Of a stretch of 64,000 bases of DNA, positions 14,291-24,086 are shown in pieces. The stretch comes from Fasciola hepatica. Its lineage: Eukaryota; Platyhelminthes; Trematoda; Plagiorchiida; Fasciolidae. The position numbers were made by a program, and so were the translations under genes. The stretch is taken from NCBI GenBank assembly GCA_948099385.1, contig CANUEZ040000113.1, forward strand, positions 9,002,501 to 9,066,500, written 5' to 3'. The notes beneath the pieces were generated by a model. It was not told where the DNA came from, did no database searches, and saw only the letters and a list, made by a program, of their open reading frames with translations. Within the stretch, counting starts at the first letter, position 1, and each line of letters begins with the position of its first letter.

Positions 14291-15642
14291 CAAAGATTTG
14301 TTTAACTTCATTATTATATGATGTGCCACCCTTCCATCACCGGTTTTTGAAGAGTGACAACCCACTGACCATAAAACAATCAACTCCTATGATGGACGTT
14401 TGCAGCGGATTCACTCACAAAGAGTGCTTGAGGCATCATCTTGACTGAGGGACGGAAACCTCACTTATCTGATGGTTGAAAGTCCAGTGATTTTCGGTTA
14501 AAAGTCATAAGCAGTGGCGCACCTGTATCTACAATCGATACCGCTTGGTGAATATGTGTACAATTGATTTTCGAAACTGGTTTACTCAGAAAGATTAGTC
14601 GAAAATACTACACTCCAGCGAACAGTACTGACCGAGTTTGCATGAAATGAAATGAAAGCACTCGAACTGGCACTGAAATGCATGGATCACAGCATAAAAT
14701 TACAGCATTTTTATAGAGAAGCACATAGGCACGCAGAAGTCGAAAAGCAAGTGCACTGAATAGTCATCATAAGTGTGTCGAATGTTGCTAGATGACAGAT
14801 TTCGATCGAGTGCATGACTGTCGAAATCGATGAGCGTATAACGTAATCAAAGTCTGAAGTGGAATGAACCATCTTCGCATGATAACGTTGGCTGTGTGGT
14901 CGACCACACGTCTGATTGAATGAGCTTTGTCTTGGACCGAATTTACCATATTGAATGAATCACTTGGCTGATCAGGGATGAATCGAATGAGGAGATTTCT
15001 GATTCCCCCACCTGCGAATAAACGTGGATTAAACAGAAATAGCACTATACAGTCTGAATCAGTGAGAAACAATAATTCTGAGAATCAAAAACATGCTGTC
15101 CTTCGATCATGTAAACATGGACTCACCAATAACTGAGGAATGCTTTCCGATAGTGAACATATGGTGTGAAATCGTGAAAATCACGATGGAAAGACCATCG
15201 ATATGATAAAAACTACCCTCAAAAGACAGCTCTCATATGTAGAGGTGTTGTTGATGTTACCTCGTCATCATGGTTTTTCAAACTAATGTATCTCCAACAT
15301 ACAATACTTTAACCCGATAAAATTTACTGTTACCCGGGAATATTGTGAGAGCTTCTTCTTTAAACGTTAGGAGTAAACTTCGAGTCTTAATCACATCGAA
15401 GTTATTAGTAGAATATTGTAAATATACAATCGTGCAAGCTTCCGGTGGTCTTTCTATTGTGATAATTTTTTCATATGGATAGAAGTATCTATGACTATAA
15501 GGAGTACAGCATCATGTGAGACATGGACTTGTGCGTTGCTATACCACAAGACAGTTTTATAGGAATGTCAGTCTAACAGACAGGGAACTTGCATTCTTTT
15601 GAACCCGATGAACACCACGTTGTTCAGACTATTTCTGATAAT
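14291..15642. other. No recognisable gene
   Basis: AT-rich sequence without motifs. It is the left flank of the RTE insertion site. Confidence 0.55.
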
Positions 15643-15655
15643 ACCCTGCCAGTAG
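15643..15655. repeat. Target-site duplication, copy 1 (3' side of RTE element)
   Basis: The 13-bp sequence ACCCTGCCAGTAG directly abuts the T-run that is the complement of the element's A tail. It is identical to 19250-19262. Confidence 0.85.
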
Positions 15656-18600
15656 TTTTTTTTGTTTTACGCGACTATCTCCTGCGAGAGGATAAGTCGG
15701 CTCCATGGATATCACGAACCATTGCTGACCACGCGCGGCGGTCGGAGGCGAGCTCCGTACAGATCTTGATCCAGTCCTTTTTCCATCGCCGGGCTCCATA
15801 GACTGACCGAAGGCCTAGAAGCTCTACGTCTTTCTCGATTGTACTGGTCCACGTTTTGAGCTGCCCACCAAGGCGACAACGCCAACCAGGGCAGGGAGTG
15901 GGGCAGAGTGTTTGCTTGGTTAGCTCCGACTCGGGTCGCCGAAGCGTATGGCCAAACCACTGAAGTCGTCGACGTTGGAGGAGGACGGGGAGAGCATCGA
16001 TATCACAGCATCGTCTCCTTACCTCGTCGTTGGACACCCTGTCGCGCCACTTGACTTTGAGGATTTGCCGCAGGCACCAGTGGTCGAAAACCTCCAGCCT
16101 TCTGGTATCCTCAGCTCGTAGTGGCCAGGTTTCGCAGCGATAGATGAGTACGGGCCGGATGGCAGCACGGTAAACACGAACTTTGGTTCTTAAGCTGATT
16201 TCACTGCGAGTCCACAGCGTTCGTCTTAGCTGAAGAAAGGCTCTCCTGGCGCTGTCGATCCGTAATACCACTTCATCTTTTGCCTGGCCGTTCGGAAGCA
16301 GAGTTGAGCCTAGGTATTTGAATGAAGGGACGTATTCGACTGGTTGGTCATTGATCGACAGTTGTTGAATTGTCGGGCCCAGATGGGTTGTGAAAGCCTT
16401 TGTTTTGGTCGAGTTTACTTCAAGTCCGATGGACCTCGCGAAGGAATTGATTCGGTCGAGGATTGGTTGTAGCGTAACGGGAGAGTCTCCAAGCACGACA
16501 ATATCATCCGCGAACTCCAGGTCCGAGATGTATATTTCCTGGCTAAGCTGAACGCCAGGGTAGTTGTGTAATGCCTGTCGCATTGTCCAATCGATGGCGT
16601 AGTTGAACAGCACCGGTGAAAGGGGACAACCCTGCCTAACTCCGGTAGTGAGTGTGAACTCGCGGGACTCTTCACCGTACATACGAACCCTAGCACCGGT
16701 TGTCGAGTAGTATCCCCTTAACAGCCTTAAGAGCTTATCGGGCATTCCATCGGATTGGATTATGGTCCAAAAAGACTCGCGGTTCACCGAATCAAAAGCT
16801 GCCCGGAAGTCGATGAAACAAGCTACCGTCGGCTGCTGGAACTTATAGCGGTGCTCCAGTATTCGGCGCAGTGTGAAGATTTGATCCACACAGCCTCTGC
16901 CACGGCGGAAACCCCCTTGGTTCGGGCGAGTGCGCTGGTCTCTTGCCTCGGAAAAACGGGTTAGTAACAACGAACCAAAGATCTTTGCGGCCACATCGAT
17001 CAGGCTGATCCCTCGGTAGTTCTCGCATGCCGATTTATCACCTTTCTTCGGAATGGGCAGCAGTATGGACATTCCCCAGTCCGGTGGAAATGCTTCCGCT
17101 CTCCAAATGGAACCAAAAAGTGTACACAACCTGTCAATCAATGACGATGAACATGCTCTATACACTTCTGGAGGGATGCCATCTTCCCCAGCAGCCTTTC
17201 TGTCTTTCAGTTTGTTTATCATCTCCGTGATTTCCGCGGTGTTTGGCGGGTCACAGTTGCTTTCGTACTGGGCTGGAGGGGTTGATATTGGTTGGTCCGT
17301 CCGGTGGTCCGTAGGCCGGTTGAGCAGCTGACTAAAGTATTCCACCCATCGGTCCATTTTCTTGCTCTGTTCAGGTATTAAGTTTCCTGCCGTGTCACGA
17401 AGAAGGGAATCTTGCTTACAAAACCTATTAGAGGCGCTGCGAGTAAGGCGGAACAGTTTACCGAAGTCACCAATTCCGGACGCGGTCTCCATTTTTTCGG
17501 CTATTTCTATACAGTATCTTATGCGATCAGCCTCGGCGGAGCGTGTGGCCTCTCGTTGCAGTCTGCGGCGTTCGTTACTACCTGCCAGTCGCGCTTCGTG
17601 TGCTCTGGTTGACAGCTGGAGCGTGCTCTCCGAGATCCAATCCTTTGTCCGCCTTTTCGTTCTCCCGAGTACTGTCCAAGAAGCTTCCTTGATTGTCGTC
17701 ATCACTCGAGTCCACTGCCCTCCCACAGAAACTTCATCTGCCTGTGCATTGGTTGCGCTGGTTAGTCGGGTTGTGATTGCTCGTGACAACGCTTCTCGCT
17801 TCTCTGGATTTCCTAGGGCAGCAACGTTTATCCGAGAGGGTGCAGACACTTTAGCACGTGTGGACAGATGAACTTTGAAGCATGAGCGTAGGAGGACATG
17901 GTCGGTGCCGTTTGTGTTGCCCGTTTTTGCACCTCGGTACGCTCGGCAATCCTCCACAGACGAGGCCCAACGGGCTCTCACCAGGATGTGGTCGAGTTGG
18001 TGTGCAGTGCGACCATCATTGGAGTACCATGTGAGTAGATGCTTCTTGGGGTGTTGAAATCGAGTGCTGCAGACAACCATTCTGTTGATGTCGGCTAAAC
18101 CAATCAGTCGGCCACCGTTCTCGCAGCGTTGGCCAAGGCCGAATCTCCCGAGAATATGGCTAGTAGATTCGTCGACCGTACCTGTGCGAGCGTTCCAATC
18201 TCCTGCGATGAAAAGTACATCGCGCCTCGAAACCCGGTTGATTACTTCCTGCAAATTAGTATAAAATTCGTCTTTGGTTTCGTCATCAGCTGAATTGGTT
18301 GGAGCATAGATCGCGATCACCGTCAAGTCGTGCGGGGAGCCTTTAAAACGTGCCAAGGCGAGTCTGGATGAGACGGGTTCCCAAGAGATCATTGCATCAT
18401 TAGCTGCTTTGTTCAGAGCAAACGCGACACCGTAGAGACCGGAGTTGTCTTTCGGGCCACTGTGATAGAGCCAGTAGGATGTATCCACACCCGGGACCTT
18501 TATTTGTCGGCTACCTGAGTTGGGCAGGCGGACTTCCGAGAGGCAAGCAATATCTACGTCATAGTCGTGTAGAGTTCGCATTGTGATGCACTGACTGCCG

Positions 18601-19249
18601 ACGTCTAGAAACGTCCTGACATTCCAACAGGCTATGTGTGTTCTTTTCCTGCAGCGAATAATCCCAGCTTGTTGTCTTATCACCTCGACCGCCGGGACAC
18701 GAGGCTCGTCGCTTACCGGGGACGCCGTAGCATGATGAGCGCTTGAGGTTTCGTGAATAATCATAGAGAGTCGCGGGAGTAGGGTACGAAGCGGTGTCCC
18801 CAGCACCGTTCGGCCTTTTGTTCGAGGTTGCACCTCTAGCCCTTGCACACCCAAGTGCAGACTGCAAGGCAGCAGGGTGTTTCCAGAGGAGCCGGTGACC
18901 TGCTGTACGGTTCGTTCGCCTCCTCTGGAATGCCGGATCAGGCAGTTGGGCAGTTCTCCTTTGTGGCCGTTGGATCAGTAGATCTCGTCCGCCCATTCAG
19001 AAGGATCTGTCTTCACATGCCGAACACCGTCTCGCCGAAGTTTTTTAGACCTCGGTAACCCTCAACCTGGTTTAGCCCGCCTGTCGAGCGGTTTGCCGGG
19101 GTGTGGCCGCTGATGCATGCTTCAGCTTCGTGGAGCCACAGGTGAGAGTTGGGTGAATGATGGAGACCAAAGAGATGGAGGATGCCCCAAGGGACACGAC
19201 AGTCAACCAACTCAGAAGTGCTACTCCTCTCAGACACCCCATACACCCC
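15656..19249 (-). mobile_element. Full-length-looking RTE-type non-LTR retrotransposon with target-site duplication
   Basis: On the minus strand the element starts just below 19249 with a 5' UTR of about 395 bp, followed by the ORF, 6 bp of 3' UTR and an A-rich tail (plus-strand complement at 15656-15668). The 13-mer ACCCTGCCAGTAG occurs exactly at both edges, at 15643-15655 and 19250-19262, as expected for a target-site duplication. The bases beyond differ on each side. The total length, about 3.6 kb, agrees with full-length RTE elements. Confidence 0.88.
15675..18854 (-). CDS. RTE-type LINE polyprotein: endonuclease and reverse transcriptase (intact ORF)
   Basis: This is an uninterrupted 1059-residue protein that would nick target DNA and reverse-transcribe its own RNA at the nick. 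An AP-type endonuclease covers about residues 72-325, with CWNVRT (78-81), a conserved Glu at 107, GDWNART (219-224), LDHILV (about 287-292) and TDHVL (317-321). The reverse transcriptase covers about 485-860, with PIPKKGD, the catalytic Asp in ACFIDFRAAFD (682), RQGCPLSPVLF, the FADD box (781-784) and SFKYLGS (844-850). The conserved C-terminal region ends in LGGQLKTWTSTIE...RAWSAMVRDIHG. The domain order and the short 3' end fit the RTE clade, common in flukes. The stop codon lies only 6 bp from the A-rich tail. No stops or frameshifts are visible, so the copy could be recent and possibly competent. The exact start codon is uncertain. Confidence 0.93.
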   Translation of the reverse strand: MGVQGLEVQPRTKGRTVLGTPLRTLLPRLSMIIHETSSAHHATASPVSDEPRVPAVEVIRQQAGIIRCRKRTHIACWNVRTFLDVGSQCITMRTLHDYDVDIACLSEVRLPNSGSRQIKVPGVDTSYWLYHSGPKDNSGLYGVAFALNKAANDAMISWEPVSSRLALARFKGSPHDLTVIAIYAPTNSADDETKDEFYTNLQEVINRVSRRDVLFIAGDWNARTGTVDESTSHILGRFGLGQRCENGGRLIGLADINRMVVCSTRFQHPKKHLLTWYSNDGRTAHQLDHILVRARWASSVEDCRAYRGAKTGNTNGTDHVLLRSCFKVHLSTRAKVSAPSRINVAALGNPEKREALSRAITTRLTSATNAQADEVSVGGQWTRVMTTIKEASWTVLGRTKRRTKDWISESTLQLSTRAHEARLAGSNERRRLQREATRSAEADRIRYCIEIAEKMETASGIGDFGKLFRLTRSASNRFCKQDSLLRDTAGNLIPEQSKKMDRWVEYFSQLLNRPTDHRTDQPISTPPAQYESNCDPPNTAEITEMINKLKDRKAAGEDGIPPEVYRACSSSLIDRLCTLFGSIWRAEAFPPDWGMSILLPIPKKGDKSACENYRGISLIDVAAKIFGSLLLTRFSEARDQRTRPNQGGFRRGRGCVDQIFTLRRILEHRYKFQQPTVACFIDFRAAFDSVNRESFWTIIQSDGMPDKLLRLLRGYYSTTGARVRMYGEESREFTLTTGVRQGCPLSPVLFNYAIDWTMRQALHNYPGVQLSQEIYISDLEFADDIVVLGDSPVTLQPILDRINSFARSIGLEVNSTKTKAFTTHLGPTIQQLSINDQPVEYVPSFKYLGSTLLPNGQAKDEVVLRIDSARRAFLQLRRTLWTRSEISLRTKVRVYRAAIRPVLIYRCETWPLRAEDTRRLEVFDHWCLRQILKVKWRDRVSNDEVRRRCCDIDALPVLLQRRRLQWFGHTLRRPESELTKQTLCPTPCPGWRCRLGGQLKTWTSTIEKDVELLGLRSVYGARRWKKDWIKICTELASDRRAWSAMVRDIHGADLSSRRR

Positions 19250-19262
19250 ACCCTGCCAGTAG
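19250..19262. repeat. Target-site duplication, copy 2 (5' side of RTE element)
   Basis: This 13-bp copy is identical to 15643-15655 and defines the 5' edge of the RTE insertion. Perfect identity suggests little time since insertion. Confidence 0.85.
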
Positions 19263-19383
19263 GGTTGATAGTGATTCGTAGTAGCCCATATCAAAAGGCG
19301 CTGTAAGTTTTACGATCTCAGGGTCATTAAAAAGAGTTTTTTCGGGAATTTCGTTGAACGACTGACGCATTTGTGAGCTCGCT

Positions 19384-19700
19384 GTGTCTGACCACAAATT
19401 GTGCAAAGCAATTCAATGGTCAAAACGACTTGCAACGTAATACTTTGCGACCCTCGAGAAAACCTGCGCTCTCATTCTCAGCTTGAGGCTCCGATCACTC
19501 CAGCTCGCCATGGAAAATCAGAGGACAAAAGCCTGATTGGCCAAGAATGGGTCTTCCACAGAAATTACTATGCGGTATATAAAGCGAAAATCGAACATTC
19601 TCACACTCGGGCGTCCAGTTAGGTTCTAGCCCTGATGAGCCCTTGAGGTTGATAAGAGCGTTTTGCCGGACCGATTATTGATCCGTTGACTTAATTTGCG
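19384..19700 (+). other. TATA box plus degenerate hammerhead-ribozyme-like block
   Basis: TATATAAA at 19576-19583 is followed 24 bp later by a hammerhead-like arrangement at 19607-19670. It has a stem III half TCGGGC, the GTC site (19613-19615), CTGATGA at 19632-19638, a stem II of five or six pairs, then GTTT where an active ribozyme has GAAA, then the stem III partner TGCCGGA. Such blocks occur in terminal parts of some retroelements. No adjacent coding sequence was found, so the parent element is unknown. Confidence 0.4.
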
Positions 19701-20557
19701 TCGGACTGTAGATGAATGCTCGATCAGAAAAAAGAGTTACGTCATGAGTGGTCCGATAATTTATTGACTATTGATTGTTCAATCCAGCCTGGCACACTCT
19801 AGTTGGTAAGTGGCTTGCCTGAAAAAATGTTGTTTTTCGTTTCAACTTCCTAACAATGCTATTCGGATTTTTCCGTGGTTGTCGTTCCTATATTAATGAC
19901 TTTCAAGACGCCGAATTCTAAAGCAGTTCACTCTTCTCCAAAGTTGTTTTCCATGGTGTATGGGAACTTATTATCAAATCTTCTCTTTGGTTATATGCCA
20001 ATTGCTCTCTTGATGTCATTTTTCTATCCTAGTGCGGCTAACATCCTTATCCAAGTCCGATATATCCGTTCCTACATATCGAATTTGGTCACGGTGCCAC
20101 TGTTTACACGAATGATGAGAGAAAGCCTTTGGGATTCACAAGAAGAACAGGAAATACTTGTAGTATAATGATAAGTGCTCGATGGGCTCGCACAACGTCA
20201 CCTCTCCTCGCCCAATTAAAGTGGAGGAATTTTGCGGTTTCCAGCTAACGTTTCTACAACGTAGCGAAAACGAAGTGAAACTTCAAAGGAATGCGCTCAT
20301 ATTGTAACATAAGGATCAATGATCTTCCAAGGACAATAACCTCGATGAGCTGAGGATCAGTAAGTGCATCAACAAGTACCAACGCTTACATTGGTCAAAC
20401 AACAGTATGACGGTTTAAAGCTTAACCACTACAATATGACCTTGAAGTCCAGACCACGTTTTCGAAATAGACCGAAAGTTTTCCTCAGGTGAGGCTACCA
20501 TCAGCATTAAGCTTTTGTTTCACCATATCGGTGGCGCTTCCTGATTGGTCAGAAAGA

Positions 20558-20706
20558 GGACTTTCTTTCGCACATTAAAAATCAAGCGATCCCTTTGGCG
20601 CAAGAGGCTTTATAAGCCATCGAAGAATTGGCAGTGGTTAGGACTTCCTTACTGAGTGCTGTAACAATATACTGATTGTTTTTTTCCGAATAACTGACTT
20701 TTGACA
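20558..20706 (+). repeat. 5' LTR of the Ty3/gypsy element
   Basis: This 149-bp repeat ends in TTGACA and contains GGCTTTATAA as a likely TATA box. It aligns without gaps to 23938-24086, with about 13 differences. Confidence 0.85.
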
Positions 20707-20722
20707 TGGTGACCGTGGAAAC
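20707..20722 (+). other. Probable primer binding site (tRNA-Trp-like)
   Basis: TGGTGACCGTGGAAAC follows the 5' LTR directly. The first eight bases match the complement of the tRNA-Trp 3' end; the rest has diverged. Confidence 0.5.
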
Positions 20723-20831
20723 TAATGTGAAAATGTCGATATCGGAGGCACAACTGCACAATCGACTGCAGATCCTCCCACCGGCGCACCTTGTGATGGG
20801 AGAAGCAGATCGGTTGGCTGACAACTAGAGT

Positions 20832-21520
20832 TTGTGGCGAACGTGGTATGAATATTTCCGGTCACTGACGGTGATGGATCGCGATTCAACCGTTATTCAG
20901 CTTAAGCTATTTCATCACACCATTGTACCGGCCGCGCCTCGCGTCGTCAAATTCTTTTCGTATAACTCCGATGAGGACAGAGGTGACTGGGCAAAGAATG
21001 TGCTTAAACTTGAACGATATTGTCTTGGTGAGCACAAAGAAACATACGAACTTTTTGTTTTGAACCGAAAAACACAGAAGCCTGATGAATCATTTGACTC
21101 TTGTGTTGTCATTATGAACACTGGCACGATCATCCAATTTTTGCACCTGTCTAGAAGAGAGTTTCTTGCGGGACCGGATTATGATTCGACTACTCGGCCT
21201 CAAGTTGGTTGAAAGGTTATTGAAGATTCCTAAATTACCACTCCAACAGTGCGTTGATGTCTGCCGAGATGGGCAAGCAGTCGAAAAATGCCTGGAGACA
21301 ATGAACGCGTCAGAATCATGCGGTCTGTGTAGTATAACGTCAGAGATACGCACCTTGCCAAAGAAGAAGTGTCATTTTTGTGGCAGACTACACTTCGCAG
21401 GAAGAGACAACTGTCCGGCCTGGGGAAAAACTTGTGATAGCTGCAATAAGCGCAACCTTTTAGCGTCGAAATATCCCTTCAAGAAAACAGTGGACAGAGG
21501 ACAAAATCATCACAAGACAT
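20832..21520 (+). pseudogene. Gag remnant of the Ty3/gypsy element, with zinc knuckle
   Basis: The first part (to about 21110) reads like a flatworm or metazoan Ty3/gypsy Gag: LERYCLGEHKETYELFVLN followed by KTQKPDESFDS. After frame changes near 21110-21166 it continues with FLRDRIMIRLLGLKLVERLL and KLPLQQCVDVCRDGQAVEK. A Cys/His-rich knuckle follows at about 21367-21480 (CHFCGRLHFAGRDNCPAWG and TCDSCNK). At least one frameshift separates the two parts, so no intact Gag is made. In an intact element this protein would form the particle that packages the RNA. Confidence 0.78.
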
Positions 21521-21559
21521 GAAGTGAATGAGGTGCAAATGCCGGCAAAGCGAAGGAGA

Positions 21560-22680
21560 GTTTTTACCCAAATGTTTGTGAACTGAGAAGAGGTGGATTT
21601 CCAGTTGGACACGGGAGCATCGGTGAACATTATGCTTATGAACACTACTTAATGCTGCATAGATACCAAAACAGAGATTCATTATGTGGAAAGGTTACAA
21701 GGTTCATCCAAGGAATGAGGCAATGCTGGAAGTCGTCAGTCCCAAGGATGGATGTTTGTCACTCATTACCTTTGTTGTGGTCATCCAGGGCTATGTTCCC
21801 ATCCTCGGATGTGAATCTATCGAAAACCTGGGTTTTGGTGGAATTCCACTGATTCGTCCGTTCACGGTGTACCTGATAATGTCGAATACTAATTGGAGAC
21901 TTGTGCCTCTGCTTTCGACGAGAAACGGGGAAAGCTTGAGGGAATCGCGACATGACACGTACATGAAACAGTAGAACCTGTGGCAGTACCGACAAGGCGT
22001 ATTCCATGCTCAGTTAGAGAAAGATTCGAGCTCGAATTGGACATTCTCATATCGAAAGACGTCCTGTCTCAAGTTGATGAACCGACAGATTCGGTGAGTC
22101 TAATTGTGACTATTACAAAAGCATCCAGGGAAATTCGCATTTGCATTAATCCCAAACCATCAAACAAAGCTCTCGGGCGAGAACACTTTTAGTAACCTGT
22201 TTTTGAAGATATTCTTCCTGAGTTACCAAACGCGGGCTGTTTTGCGATAGCTGATCTGGCTTCAGCGTTTCTTTACTTAGAGTTGGACGATGACTGGATT
22301 TATTTGACCATATTTGGCATACCCTGTGGCTGCTACTGTTGGAAGCGGCTAAATTTCGGCCTGAAGGTATCTGATGGAAAACTCCAGAAGAGGACACTTT
22401 AAGCAGTGGATGACTTACCTGGAGTGCTCTGCGTGGCAGATAATTTTCCGATTTTCGGCCAAAATATCGAGGAACACAACAGAAGGCCCAATTCTTTTCT
22501 TCAACGATGTTTCCTTAGTTCATTCAAACTGAGACAGGACAAGTTCATATTTTGTCAAACAGAAGTCAAGTTCCATGGCCACATTCTCGCAAGCGAAGGT
22601 ATCAAATCGGATCCGGAAAAGGTAAGTTGGACCGTAGATATGCCTGCGCCAACCGATACGAAAGGTGTCTCACGTTTTGC
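21560..22680 (+). pseudogene. Protease and reverse transcriptase remnant of the Ty3/gypsy element
   Basis: The protease active site is visible as VDFQLDTGASVNIM near 21593-21634. Reverse transcriptase segments follow in several frames: REIRICINPKPSNKAL (about 22128-22178), FAIADLASAFLYLELD (about 22240-22290), LNFGLKVSDGKLQK (about 22350-22388) and DLPGVLCVADNFPIFGQN (22409-22464). In the last segment the usual DD of the catalytic box is DN. Stops and frame changes make it non-functional. The sequence ends at MPAPTDTKGVSRF and then jumps to RNase H sequence, so a piece has been lost at about 22680. Confidence 0.8.
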
Positions 22681-22683
22681 CTA

Positions 22684-22954
22684 AATTGAAAAAGAATTAC
22701 TGGCTATCGTGTACGCTCTGGAGAAGTTCAACGATTACTCTTTCGGTCGACTCACACACATATATTCAGATCATAAGCCACTGATCACTATCGTGCATAG
22801 GCTGCTACATCTAACATCAAGAAGACTTCACTCGAGGCTAATGCTTCTCCAAAAGTCTAACTGCAAACCACGTTATCAACAAGGAAAACAAATGACACAC
22901 TCTGCCGAGCCGCACTACCGAGCACGGAAGGTGAACCCAGAAATGAAACGGTGA
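22684..22954 (+). pseudogene. RNase H remnant of the Ty3/gypsy element
   Basis: The segment reads IEKELLAIVYALEKFNDYSFGR, then YSDHKPLITIVHR, then LHSRLMLLQKSNCKPRYQQGK. This is the C-terminal part of a gypsy-type RNase H and its tether. The first part of the domain, with the first catalytic Asp and the linker from the reverse transcriptase, is missing. That supports an internal deletion of roughly 100 codons at the 22680 junction. Confidence 0.78.
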
Positions 22955-23029
22955 ACACTGCATAGGCGGTTACGAGGTCTGAACTATCCCTAACCCAGGA
23001 AGCTATGGTGGCAGGTTTTTCTCACAATC

Positions 23030-23860
23030 TCTGAAGGAAGTTATCATCCAAGGTTGGCCGGAAGGCGAAAGAACTCTGTTAGCAGAAGTATTACATTATT
23101 TCAACTTTCGCGATGAGCTCACATCAGAGAATGAACTGATTCTTCAAGGTGAGCGTTTGGTTGTACCACAAGCTTTTCGAAATGTTGCTCTGCGCCGGTT
23201 ACGCCGTTCACACACAGGTATCAATGGATACGTCAACCGAGCCACAGAAACATACTGATGACCAGGTACGGAAGAACAGGTTAAACAGATTGAGCAAATT
23301 CAGAACTATGAAAACAGTTTCATCAACTGCAGACAAGAGAACCAATGGAGATTCGCCTAATGCCTGATCGTCCCTGGCAAATTGTGGCTTTGGGTATCTT
23401 TTACCATGGAAAGAACAGTTACCTAGTGACCGTTGATTACTACAGTGATTTCTTCGAAGTCGATCTTGAGCAGCAGAAATTATCAACAAACTGCGAACCA
23501 ACTTCGCACCAAGGGGAATCTCTATTCGAATGACTTCCAGTGGTGTTCCTCAGTTTCGTAGCAAGGAATTCCAGCAATTCCCGGAGACAGGGAGTTTCAG
23601 CCATCATACCACGAGGCCTTACCACAGCAAGTCCAGAGGTAAAGCAGAGGGAGCTGTCAAACAGGCGAAAAATATAATCAGGATGTTCAAGGTTTAGGGC
23701 AGTGATCTATTCATAGCTCTACTTGAGCTTCAAAATAAGTCTTCTGCAATGGTGGGAACAAGTCCAGCAAAATGCCTATTAGGAGGACGAACGAGCACGA
23801 CTCTACCAGTTTGTGCTAGGTAACTGAACACAGATATGGTGGAGTTTTTATTAGTCAAAT
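23030..23860 (+). pseudogene. Integrase remnant of the Ty3/gypsy element
   Basis: The N-terminal region reads VIIQGWPEGERTLLAEVLHY, then FNFRDELTSENELILQGERL, then a HTGINGYVNRATE zinc-finger half. After frame changes the catalytic core is seen as DRPWQIVALGIFYHGKNSYL and TVDYYSDFFEVDL (about 23365-23465), and then GVPQFRSKEFQQF and GKAEGAVKQAKNIIRMFK. Stops and shifts break it. It sits between RNase H and the 3' LTR, as expected. Confidence 0.78.
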
Positions 23861-23937
23861 TGAAATTGAAGAAACGAATGTAGGTGCAAAAAAGGTTTTA
23901 CTATCAGATCAGAAAACCAATGCATCAAATCAAGCCG

Positions 23938-24086
23938 GGATTTTCTTTCGCACATTAAAAATCAAATGATCCGATTGGCGCAAGAGGCTTTATAAACCGT
24001 CGAAGAATTAGCAGTGGTTGGGACTTCCTTGTTGAGTGCTGTAACAATATACTGATTGTTTTTCCCCGAATAACTGACTTTTGACA
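23938..24086 (+). repeat. 3' LTR of the Ty3/gypsy element
   Basis: This is the second 149-bp copy, ending in TTGACA, with the same internal GGCTTTATAA. It lies directly downstream of the integrase remnant. Confidence 0.85.

Larger units (their letters stand above)
20558..24086 (+). mobile_element. Decayed Ty3/gypsy LTR retrotransposon with 149-bp LTRs
   Basis: Two direct 149-bp repeats enclose, in order, Gag, zinc knuckle, protease, reverse transcriptase, RNase H and integrase remnants, all on the plus strand. That order is diagnostic for Ty3/gypsy. The frames are broken by many stops and shifts, and the internal part is short (3.2 kb). Just after the 5' LTR comes TGGTGACC, which matches the start of a tRNA-Trp primer site, as in the CsRn1-type elements of flukes. 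The LTRs differ at about 13 of 149 positions by eye, so the insertion is old. No target-site duplication is evident at these borders. Confidence 0.85.
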
